Assembly: GCA_937957685.1 (NCBI GenBank)
Contig: CALGAO010000014.1
Location: forward strand, 1 to 47,920
Direction: 5' to 3'
DNA length: 47,920 nt
Origin: an uncultured Paenibacillaceae bacterium
GTDB taxonomy: Bacteria > Bacillota > Bacilli > Paenibacillales > DA-C8
Positions within the stretch are counted from its first letter, which is position 1; each line of letters begins with the position of its first letter. Positions 16,288-24,131 of the stretch are shown piece by piece. Both the position numbers and the translations under genes were made by a program. A model generated the notes under the pieces. It ran no database searches. It saw only the letters and a program-made list of their open reading frames with translations, and was not told the origin of the DNA.

Positions 16288-16440
16288 TTTCCAATTGGCT
16301 GTGTTTATCTTCGTTGTTGCTCATGGCGGGATCAAGGAACTGAGGATCACGCGGACTCCAGCCTTCCGCCGTAACGGAACGTCGAGCGTCAGGCCATCCG
16401 TATCATAAGCAACAATCGAATGAAACACAGCTTTCCAATT
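16288..16440. mobile_element. MITE-like element copy 1 with 9-bp direct repeats
   Basis: The core 16297-16431 (135 bp) has inverted ends: GCTGTGTTT at 16298-16306 and AAACACAGC at 16423-16431. The pairing extends imperfectly for about 28 nt per arm, 21 of them identical. TTTCCAATT stands immediately outside on both sides (16288-16296 and 16432-16440), like a target-site duplication. It carries no transposase. A second copy with the same ends lies at 31799-31876. Removing it restores a continuous minus-strand reading frame across the junction. The family is unknown to me. Confidence 0.7.
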
Positions 16441-16613
16441 AACCTCCTCGAAGTGACCGACATCCGTGCCCCGCTCAACGTTGGGTACAAAGGCCCCATG
16501 TTCCGCTGATAACTGACCTGCAACGGGGCGATCCATGAGGGACGAAGCACCAATTCGACAAGCTGTTGGCTTTGTAAGCGCTTCATATTAGATTGGGAGT
16601 TGGAGGGATCCAT

Positions 16614-18920
16614 ATGGCCAAGCAGGCATCATCCATCATCTGGTTCGACAAGGAGGCCTCGATCTGGGAGGAGGCGCTGCCGATCGGCAACGGAAGACTC
16701 GGCGGGATGATCTTCGGCAAGACGCACGAGGAACGGATCGGGTTGAACGAGGATACGGTCTGGTACGGCGGTCCGCGCGACCGCAACAATCCCGATGCGG
16801 CCGTCTATCTGCCGGACATCCGTCGCATGCTGCGCGAGGGCAGGCTGAAGGAAGCGCATGAGCTGGCGAGGTTCGCCCTGTCCGGCGTGCCGGAGACGCA
16901 GCGCCACTACACTCCGCTGGGGGATCTGCTGCTGGAGGTGCAGCATGACTCGCCAGCCATCCAAGATTACAGGCGGCAGCTGGATCTGCTCAGCGGCATC
17001 GCGACCGTCTGTTATCGGGCAGGCGACGTTGCCTATACGCGGGAGATGTTCGCGAGCTATCCGGATCAGGTCATGGTCATCCGCTTCACGGCTGACCGGC
17101 CGAAGCGCATCTCCGTCATCGCCAGGCTGATGCGCGGCCGAGGCAGATACTATGATGAACTGGTCAAGGCGGATGAGCGGACGATCGTCATGCGCGGCAA
17201 CTGCGGCGGAGCAGGCGGTTCAGATTTCCGGGCTGCCGTCCGGGCGGTTGCCATCGGCGGGGAGATCAGGATCATCGGCGAGCATCTCATCGTGCGGGGA
17301 GCCGACGAGCTGACGCTTCTCCTGGCCGCGGGCACGACCTTCCGTTACGAGGACCCGGAAGCGGAGGCATTGCGCCTGCTGGCTGCTGCGGAGCGACACG
17401 GATACGATGCGCTGAAGCGGCGGCATGAAGCGGACTTCCGGTCGCTGTCCGAACGCTCGGCGCTTGCGCTTGCGACCGATCCGGAGGCTGAGGCGCTGCC
17501 GACGGATGCGCGGCTTGAGCGGATGAAGCGGGGCGCGCATGACCACGGCCTGATCGCGCTCTATTATCAGTTCGGCAGGTATCTGCTGATCTCGAGCAGC
17601 CGGCCCGGCTCACTGCCTGCGAATCTGCAGGGCATCTGGAACGAGAGGATGCTGCCGCCATGGGACAGCAAATATACGATCAACATCAATACACAGATGA
17701 ACTATTGGCCGGCAGAGCTGTGCAATCTGTCCGAGTGCCACGAGCCGCTGTTCGAGCTGATCGAGCGCATGCGCGAGCCGGGGCGGCATACCGCTCGGGT
17801 GATGTACGGCGCAAGGGGCTTCACGGCCCATCACAACACCGACATCTGGGCGGATACGGCGCCGCAGGACATCTATCTGCCGGCCAGCTATTGGCCGATG
17901 GGCGCCGCGTGGCTCTGCCTCCATCTGTGGGAGCATTACGAGTTCACGCTGGATCGGGAGTTTCTGCTCCGCGCTTATCCGATCATGGAGGAGGCGGCGT
18001 TGTTCTTCGTCGATTATCTGGAGGAGACGGAGGACGGCAAGCTGGTGACCAATCCTTCCGTATCGCCGGAGAACACCTATATCCTGCCAAATGGGGAGAA
18101 GGGGCAATTGTGCATCGGCGCCGCCATGGACAGCCAGATCCTGCATGAGCTGTTCTCCGCCTGCCTCGCGGCTTATGACATCGTGGACGGCGAGCATGAG
18201 CTGCGCAGCACCTTCGAGGACATCCTGGCTCGTCTGCCCAGGCCGGCGATCGGCAAGCATGGCCAGATCCTCGAGTGGCTGGAGGACTATGAGGAGGCGG
18301 AGCCTGGGCATCGCCACATCTCGCACCTGTTCGGGCTGCATCCGGGCAAACAGTTCACCGTGCGCACGACGCCGGAGCTGGCTGCGGCAGCCAGGGTGAC
18401 GCTTGAGCGGAGGCTCGCGAACGGCGGCGGGCATACCGGCTGGAGCCGCGCCTGGATCGTCAATTTCTGGGCAAGGCTGGAGGACGGGGACAAGGCGTAT
18501 GACAACGTGCACGCCCTGCTCACCCATTCCACGCTGCCGAACCTGTTCGACAACCATCCGCCGTTCCAGATCGACGGCAACTTCGGCGGTACGGCGGGCA
18601 TCGCGGAGATGTTGCTGCAGAGCCATGCCGGTGCGATTCACCTGCTGCCGGCGCTGCCCGCGGCATGGAGCGAGGGTCGCATCACCGGGCTGCGCGCCAG
18701 GGGCGGCTACGAAGTGGATATCGAGTGGGCCTATGGCCGATTGAAGGAGGCGAGGATACGCAGCATGCATGCTGGCGTATGCCGCCTGAGAGCAAGCGGA
18801 CCCGTTCGCGTCCAGTCGTCCGGGGCGGAGCCGGCGAATCTGCGGGAAGCGGACGGCGTTCTGGAATGGGATGCGGAGGCTGGCGCGGAGTACGTGGTGA
18901 CATGGCGGGAGATCGCTTGA
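16614..18920 (+). CDS. Alpha-L-fucosidase, glycoside hydrolase family 95
   Basis: A 768-aa GH95 enzyme that removes terminal alpha-1,2-linked L-fucose by inversion. The N-terminal beta domain opens IIWFDKEASIWEEALPIGNGRLGGMIFG, typical of the family. In the helical barrel the residues matching characterised members appear: N357 and N359 (ININTQMNYW), E486 (SVSPENTY, the acid) and D654 (QIDGNFGGTAG). No signal peptide is seen, so it acts inside the cell on imported oligosaccharides. ATG 16614 has TGGAGGG 6 nt upstream; the frame extends to 16593 without a better start. It is separated from the fuconolactonase by the MITE-like insertion. Confidence 0.92.
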   Translation: MAKQASSIIWFDKEASIWEEALPIGNGRLGGMIFGKTHEERIGLNEDTVWYGGPRDRNNPDAAVYLPDIRRMLREGRLKEAHELARFALSGVPETQRHYTPLGDLLLEVQHDSPAIQDYRRQLDLLSGIATVCYRAGDVAYTREMFASYPDQVMVIRFTADRPKRISVIARLMRGRGRYYDELVKADERTIVMRGNCGGAGGSDFRAAVRAVAIGGEIRIIGEHLIVRGADELTLLLAAGTTFRYEDPEAEALRLLAAAERHGYDALKRRHEADFRSLSERSALALATDPEAEALPTDARLERMKRGAHDHGLIALYYQFGRYLLISSSRPGSLPANLQGIWNERMLPPWDSKYTININTQMNYWPAELCNLSECHEPLFELIERMREPGRHTARVMYGARGFTAHHNTDIWADTAPQDIYLPASYWPMGAAWLCLHLWEHYEFTLDREFLLRAYPIMEEAALFFVDYLEETEDGKLVTNPSVSPENTYILPNGEKGQLCIGAAMDSQILHELFSACLAAYDIVDGEHELRSTFEDILARLPRPAIGKHGQILEWLEDYEEAEPGHRHISHLFGLHPGKQFTVRTTPELAAAARVTLERRLANGGGHTGWSRAWIVNFWARLEDGDKAYDNVHALLTHSTLPNLFDNHPPFQIDGNFGGTAGIAEMLLQSHAGAIHLLPALPAAWSEGRITGLRARGGYEVDIEWAYGRLKEARIRSMHAGVCRLRASGPVRVQSSGAEPANLREADGVLEWDAEAGAEYVVTWREIA

Positions 18921-18978
18921 CAAGCGGGACGATGTCGTGCTGGGCAGTTGATGGCTGATCGACCACTTCGCTGGTTCT

Positions 18979-19011
18979 GAGAGACGACAGGTTCGTCTCT
19001 CCGTTTGCTTT
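18979..19011 (+). terminator. Probable terminator after GH95
   Basis: GAGAGACGA (18979-18987), the loop CAGGT, TCGTCTCTC (18993-19001), then CGTTTGCTTT. A perfect 9-bp stem with a weak T-tail. Confidence 0.55.
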
Positions 19012-19502
19012 GACCGCCTGGGTGTCGGGAAACGGTCTCTCGGATTTCTTGGACGCAGCAACCTCATTTCACTCGAAATGCAAGATGATAGATCAGTAAG
19101 AGGATGAATAAGTCATTTATTTTTCCTTCTGATACGTTTAGAATCAGCCTAAAAGCCTGCGTGTGTTTCAGACAATATTTCATCGTATCCCATGATTGCG
19201 CGGAAGGATGTCCCATCACCGACCGCTTCGCCGAGGGCAGAGGTGACCCGCCACGGGTCATCAGCGATCCTGACGGCGGAGATTCCCTCATGCCGGGTGA
19301 CGACGTATTCGATCCGGGGGCACGAAGCAGCGTCAGGGCTGCGTCCGGCCGAACATGGAAGCGAAGTATCCGGGATGGTTGGAAGCACAGGGCAGGGCGA
19401 CAGAATATGAGAACAGGAACATGAAATGAGGGTTATGAAAACATGGTATATCATGTAAATGTAGTCCATACAGACCACCTGGCTTCAGGAGGTATACGCA
19501 GC
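19012..19502. other. Gap between GH95 and GH43, possible decayed sequence
   Basis: About 490 bases with no gene I can support. The first half is AT-richer than its surroundings. The minus strand between about 19149 and 19310 reads open with coding-like composition, ending in TSFRAIMGYDEILSETHAGF and then a stop, but has no plausible start, so it may be the tail of a decayed gene. Base usage changes near 19200. Confidence 0.35.
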
Positions 19503-20657
19503 TTGAAAATCACCCGCATCAGAGATACCGTCGTCCGCACATCGCCGGGACAGCCGCCGGAGTTGCCCGGATGGGCGGAGGCCGAGCTGGAGAACGGCAT
19601 CGTCGAGCGTTTCCCGGTAGAATGGGAGCCTGCGGATCGGGCGCAGCCGGGAGAACCCGGCGAATACGTGCTGGAGGGCCAACTCATCATCGAGCAATAT
19701 TCGAACCCGCTCATCGAGCAGCGCGCCGACCCCTACATCCTGAAGCACACCGATGGCTATTACTATTTCACCGCCTCCGTCCCCGAATATGACCGCATCA
19801 TCCTGCGCAGATCGCGCACGATCGCGGGCCTGGCGACGGCGGAGGAGAAGGTGATCTGGCGGAAGCATGAGCGCGGGGAGATGGGCAATCACATCTGGGC
19901 GCCGGAGCTGCATCATATCGACGGTCGCTGGTACATCTACTTCGCCGCCGGCACCGCGGAGAACAAGTGGAATATCCGGCCTTATGTGCTCGAATGCGCG
20001 GATGAAGATCCGATCAGCGGCGAGTGGACGGAGAAGGGGCGGATCAGGCTGCCGGTCGAGAGCTTCTCCCTTGACGCAACGACCTTCGAACATCGGGGCG
20101 TGCGCTATCTGGTCTGGGCGCAGATCATCGGCGACTCCAGCCTGTTCATCGCGCGGATGGACACGCCCTGGTCCATCGTCGGCGAGCCGGTGCTGATCGC
20201 GAAGCCGGAATACGAATGGGAGATGCAGCTGCACCGCGTCAACGAGGGGCCCGCGGTGCTGAAGCGCGGGGGACGCATCTTCATCGCCTACTCCGCCAGC
20301 GGCACCGACCACCGCTACTGCATGGGCCTGCTGACGGCCAGCGATGCGAGCGATCTTCTGGATCCCGCGTCCTGGAGCAAGTCGCCGGAGCCGGTCCTGG
20401 TGACGAGCGAGGCCACGTCCGAATACGGACCGGGGCATAACAGCTTCACCGTATCGGAGGACGGCTCCTCCGATCTCCTCGTCTACCATGCCAGACCGTA
20501 CAAGGAGATCAAGGGCGAACCGCTGTATGATCCGAACCGCCATGCCCGGGTGCAGCGCTTGCTGTGGAAGCCGGACGGCACGCCTTACTTCGGTTACCCC
20601 GGCATGCGGATCGATCCGGCCGGCCTCAAGGCCAGAGCACGGATCATAATGGGCTGA
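19503..20657 (+). CDS. GH43 family glycosidase with an N-terminal Ig-like (Big_4) domain
   Basis: A 384-aa protein: a short Ig-like domain (VVRTSPGQPPELPGWAEAE, about residues 1-60) followed by a five-bladed GH43 catalytic domain. The GH43 triad fits D76 (RADPYILK), D191 (FSLDATTF) and E248 (NEGPAVL). Likely activity is alpha-L-arabinofuranosidase or a related activity; no signal peptide is seen. TTG 19503 is chosen because a strong AGGAGGT (19487-19493) lies 9 nt upstream. An in-frame ATG at 19443 would add 20 unrelated residues. It is followed within 39 nt by GH51, so the two probably work together on arabinose side chains. Confidence 0.85.
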   Translation: MKITRIRDTVVRTSPGQPPELPGWAEAELENGIVERFPVEWEPADRAQPGEPGEYVLEGQLIIEQYSNPLIEQRADPYILKHTDGYYYFTASVPEYDRIILRRSRTIAGLATAEEKVIWRKHERGEMGNHIWAPELHHIDGRWYIYFAAGTAENKWNIRPYVLECADEDPISGEWTEKGRIRLPVESFSLDATTFEHRGVRYLVWAQIIGDSSLFIARMDTPWSIVGEPVLIAKPEYEWEMQLHRVNEGPAVLKRGGRIFIAYSASGTDHRYCMGLLTASDASDLLDPASWSKSPEPVLVTSEATSEYGPGHNSFTVSEDGSSDLLVYHARPYKEIKGEPLYDPNRHARVQRLLWKPDGTPYFGYPGMRIDPAGLKARARIIMG

Positions 20658-20695
20658 CCCATACCGACTTTAAGCTGTGTCAGGGAGGGAGCAGG

Positions 20696-23083
20696 ATGAA
20701 TGCAGGTGTATTGACGATTCATACGCAGGAGCGAGGGGCGAGGCTTGGCGACCTGTTCGGCATTTTCTTCGAAGATCTGAATCATGCTGCAGACGGGGGA
20801 CTGTATGCGGAGTTGGTGCAGAACCGGTCCTTTGAGTTCGCGCCGATCGACCGCCCGGATTATCATGCGCTGACCGCCTGGGAGAAGGTGGAGCGCGGGG
20901 GCGGCCGCGCGATCGTCACGGTCGAGAGCAACCAGCCGCTTCACGAGCGGAATCCTCATTATGCGGTCATTCAGATCGAGAAAGCCGGGGACGGCGTCGG
21001 CATCATGAATCTGGGCTATCATCCCGGCATGCCGATCCGGCAGGGAGAGACCTACCGCTTCTCCTGTTACGCCCGCAGGGACGACTGCTTCGCGGAGCCG
21101 GTGCGCGTCGCGCTCGAAGGGGCTGATGGACGGATCCTCGGGCAGGCGGAGATCCTCGTGGACAGCGGGGACTGGCGGCGTTACGAAGCGCGGATCACCG
21201 CCGAGTCCGGCGATGTGGGCGGTCGCCTCGTCATCCTGACCGGCGGTGAAGGCCGCCTGTACCTGGACATGGTCTCGCTCTTCCCGGGACGGACTTTCCG
21301 GGGCAGGGAGAACGGATTGCGTGAGGACATCGCGGAGATGCTGGCCGCGCTGAAGCCGAAGTTCATGCGTTTCCCGGGCGGTTGTCTCGTTCATGACGGC
21401 ACGCTGAATGCGGAGGACCGCAATTCCATGTACCGCTGGAAAAATACGATCGGCCCGGTCGAGCAGCGCCCGCCGCGCCGCAACAACTGGGGCTACAACC
21501 AGACGCTGGGCCTCGGCTTCTACGAATACTTCCTGTTCTGCGAGGACATCGGAGCCAAGCCGATACCGGTCCTGCCGGCGGGGTATGATCCGCATCATCA
21601 GCGGATCGTCCCGCTTGACGAGCTGCAGCCGTGGATCGAGGATGCGCTGGATCTGATCGAATTCGCCAACGGCGACGTCACCACCCGCTGGGGAGCGGTG
21701 CGCGCCGAGCTGGGTCATCCGGAGCCCTTCGGGCTGGAATATATCGCGATCGGCAATGAGGAGGTCGGGGAGCCGTTCTTCGAGCGTTATGCGATCATCC
21801 ATCGGGCGATCCGCGAGCGCTATCCGGAGATCAGGATCATCAACACGAGCGGCCCGTTCCCCGCAGGCGGTGAGTATGAGCGCGGCTGGCGCTCTGCGAG
21901 GGAGAACGGCTCGGACTATGTGGATGAGCATTACTACGTCTCGCCGGAGTGGATGCTGGCCCATATCGATCGATACGACCATTTCCCGGCTGACGGTCCG
22001 AAGGTCTTCCTCGGCGAATATGCGACCTGGGGCAACACCTATTACAATGCGCTCGTCGAAGCCGCCTACATGACCAGACTGGAGCGCAATGCGCATGCCG
22101 TCGGGCTCGCCTGCTACGCGCCGCTGCTGTGCAATGTGAACTACGTGAACTGGCGGCCGAACCTCATCTGGTTCAACAACCATCAGGTGTACGGCACGCC
22201 AAACTACTATGTGCAGAAGCTGTTCATGCACCATCAGGGAGATCAGTTGCTGCGCGTGACGGCCAGCGGCATCGGCGAGAGGATGAAGGCGCCTGCCCGG
22301 CCGATCACCGGGAAGATCGCGCTGGCAGCAGACCGGAATCGCGTGGAATATCGCGACGTCCTGCTGGTGAATGAGCGTACCGGCGAGGTGCGTCGCTTGA
22401 GCGAAGGAGCGATCACGCTGTCCGATGCGGAGGTGGATCATCGGGCGGGCAAGGCCGTCGCCATGGCGGAGCTGGCGGAGACGGACTGGGAGCATTACTC
22501 GCTGCGCCTTATGGCGCGCAAGCTGGACGGACCGCGCGGCTTCATCCTTCACGTGGGCAGGCGCGATGATCGAAACAGCATCTACTGGGAGCTGGGAGGC
22601 TGGCAGAACCAGGATTCGACCGTCTGCTCGCGCGTGAACGGCCGAGGCTCGTGTCTGACGCAGCATCTGTTCACGGTGGAGGAGGGCAGGGAGTATGAGC
22701 TGGCCATCGAGATTCAGGGCAGACGGATCCGCGTCAGCGCAGATGGCAACCTGATCGCGGAGACGGAAGACAGGCTCCCTTCGATCGAGCCTCTGTATTA
22801 TACGGCCAGCATGGAGGAAGAGACAGGAGACGTCCTGATCAAGGCGGTCAACTTGCAGGATCAGCCGGTCACGGTTCAGCTCGAGCTGGACGGCTTGAGC
22901 GATGAAGCCCGCACCGTGGAGATTCATGAGATGTCGGGGTATGAGCTGGATCAGGAGAACAGCTTCGAGGAACCGGAAGCGGTTGTGCCGAAGAGCCGGG
23001 AGACGGCGATCGATGGTTCCCGATTCGGGCATGAATTCCCCGCGCGATCGTTTACGGTGCTTCGCGTCAGGCAACGGGCCTGA
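20696..23083 (+). CDS. Alpha-L-arabinofuranosidase, glycoside hydrolase family 51
   Basis: A 795-aa GH51 retaining enzyme with an N-terminal carbohydrate-binding-like domain (about 60-220), a TIM barrel and a C-terminal beta domain, the larger GH51 layout. The acid/base is E355 (IAIGNEEVG) and the nucleophile E441 (VFLGEYA). Other landmarks are FGIFFEDLNHAADGGLYAELVQNRSFEF and FMRFPGGCLVHDG. It releases L-arabinofuranose from arabinan, arabinoxylan or xyloglucan oligomers inside the cell. ATG 20696 follows AGGGAGGGAG. A longer frame reaches back into the GH43 gene, which is unlikely to be used. Confidence 0.92.
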   Translation: MNAGVLTIHTQERGARLGDLFGIFFEDLNHAADGGLYAELVQNRSFEFAPIDRPDYHALTAWEKVERGGGRAIVTVESNQPLHERNPHYAVIQIEKAGDGVGIMNLGYHPGMPIRQGETYRFSCYARRDDCFAEPVRVALEGADGRILGQAEILVDSGDWRRYEARITAESGDVGGRLVILTGGEGRLYLDMVSLFPGRTFRGRENGLREDIAEMLAALKPKFMRFPGGCLVHDGTLNAEDRNSMYRWKNTIGPVEQRPPRRNNWGYNQTLGLGFYEYFLFCEDIGAKPIPVLPAGYDPHHQRIVPLDELQPWIEDALDLIEFANGDVTTRWGAVRAELGHPEPFGLEYIAIGNEEVGEPFFERYAIIHRAIRERYPEIRIINTSGPFPAGGEYERGWRSARENGSDYVDEHYYVSPEWMLAHIDRYDHFPADGPKVFLGEYATWGNTYYNALVEAAYMTRLERNAHAVGLACYAPLLCNVNYVNWRPNLIWFNNHQVYGTPNYYVQKLFMHHQGDQLLRVTASGIGERMKAPARPITGKIALAADRNRVEYRDVLLVNERTGEVRRLSEGAITLSDAEVDHRAGKAVAMAELAETDWEHYSLRLMARKLDGPRGFILHVGRRDDRNSIYWELGGWQNQDSTVCSRVNGRGSCLTQHLFTVEEGREYELAIEIQGRRIRVSADGNLIAETEDRLPSIEPLYYTASMEEETGDVLIKAVNLQDQPVTVQLELDGLSDEARTVEIHEMSGYELDQENSFEEPEAVVPKSRETAIDGSRFGHEFPARSFTVLRVRQRA

Positions 23084-23123
23084 CTGTCGATCACGGTCCC
23101 GGTTACGACGCTGGTTCACCGCG

Positions 23124-23948
23124 TCAGGACTGCCTGACGGAACCGGCCAGCCTGCCGGTCTGCTCCCCGGCGCGATGGCTGTAACGGTATTCCGACGGCG
23201 ACAGGCCGACGAATTTCTTGAACTGTCGCATGAAATGCACGTCATTCGCATAGCCGCAGCGATCGGCCACGTCCTTGATGCTGTATGAGGTGTTCGAGAG
23301 CAGATACATCGCATAATCGAGCCGGTTGCGGATCATGTCGCTGATCACGGACACGCCGAAGATGTCCTTGTACAGCTTCTGGAAGTAGGATCGGCTCAGA
23401 TTGACCTTTTCAGCCAGTTCGTCCACCGTATAAAATACATAAGGATAATGGTAGATCTCGTTGCGCAAGGCGACGAACTGTTCATAGTACTTGCTGATGT
23501 GATTGTTCTCCCTGAAGCGGTATTGCATATCGGCCAGCTGCATGAACAGGCAACGGATGATCGCATCCAGCAGCTCATCCCGATGGCGTCCGTTCTGGAT
23601 CAGCGTCTCCTGGAGCTCGCTGATCTTCTTCGATACATAGAAGGATTCATGAACATGGATCAGGGTGTCGAACGGCAGGCCAAGCCGCGCGAACAGCTCC
23701 TCCACCTCCGGCCCGTCGAAGTGGAACCAGTCGTGGACCATCGGGTGCTCGATCGCCTGATACCACTGCCTGCTTCCCTTGCGGTAGATGATGCAGGTGT
23801 TGCGATCCGCTTCGACCACATCATCCGTCCGGATCTTCACGCGGCTGCGAAAGAGCAGGAACAGATAGTCGCCGGAGCCATAGGCCCGGTCGATGGTGAA
23901 ACCGTCATCATGGACAATGTTGTAACCGCAGCGAACAAGCTGGATCAA
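23124..23948 (-). CDS. AraC-family transcriptional regulator
   Basis: A cytoplasmic regulator of about 274 aa. The N-terminal part is a cupin-like sensor (DGFTIDRAYGSGDYLFLLF...VHDWFHFDGPEV), and the C-terminal 95 residues hold two HTH motifs (VDELAEKVNLSRSYFQKLYKDIFG and IKDVADRCGYANDVHFMRQFKKFVGLSPSEYRY), the classic AraC pair. The GTG/ATG at 23957/23954 sits on top of the GAGGTGA Shine-Dalgarno; TTG 23948, spaced 6 nt, is the better start. It is divergent from the GH2 beta-galactosidase gene and ends against GH51, so it likely responds to a sugar and controls one or both. Confidence 0.85.
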   Translation of the reverse strand: MIQLVRCGYNIVHDDGFTIDRAYGSGDYLFLLFRSRVKIRTDDVVEADRNTCIIYRKGSRQWYQAIEHPMVHDWFHFDGPEVEELFARLGLPFDTLIHVHESFYVSKKISELQETLIQNGRHRDELLDAIIRCLFMQLADMQYRFRENNHISKYYEQFVALRNEIYHYPYVFYTVDELAEKVNLSRSYFQKLYKDIFGVSVISDMIRNRLDYAMYLLSNTSYSIKDVADRCGYANDVHFMRQFKKFVGLSPSEYRYSHRAGEQTGRLAGSVRQS

Positions 23949-24003
23949 GATCATCACCTCGTCATCCGAGCTACGTCAGGCAGCGCCTGCTTGCTTCCGG
24001 GGG

Positions 24004-24032
24004 ATATGCGCGTTTGCCCGGAAGCCTGTCAA
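24004..24032 (-). promoter_or_regulatory. Promoter of the AraC regulator gene
   Basis: On the minus strand, TTGACA (24032-24027), a 17-nt spacer and GCATAT (24009-24004). It lies in the divergent region between the AraC gene and the GH2 gene. Confidence 0.5.
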
Positions 24033-24131
24033 CGCCATCATAGTGCATTTCCGTCAGTTGCTCAAGATGCTGCAGGAATTTGAGCATCGTATCCATACCA
24101 GAAGATCATCAGAAAAGAGGTTGTTATCTCG

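Noticed and set aside
16321..16536. 71-codon minus-strand frame near the amidohydrolase end
   Set aside because: It runs across the MITE-like insertion, so its sequence is a chimera of element and flank. It may mark a remnant but is not a gene.
16573..16585. TGTAAGCGCTTCA upstream of GH95 as a catabolite (cre) or LacI-family operator
   Set aside because: It matches the left half of a TGTAAGCGCTTACA-type palindrome but the right half is one base short. The match is too weak to claim a regulator.
20594..23314. 906-codon minus-strand frame over the GH51 gene
   Set aside because: Antisense of a gene with intact catalytic residues. The translation has no recognisable domain.
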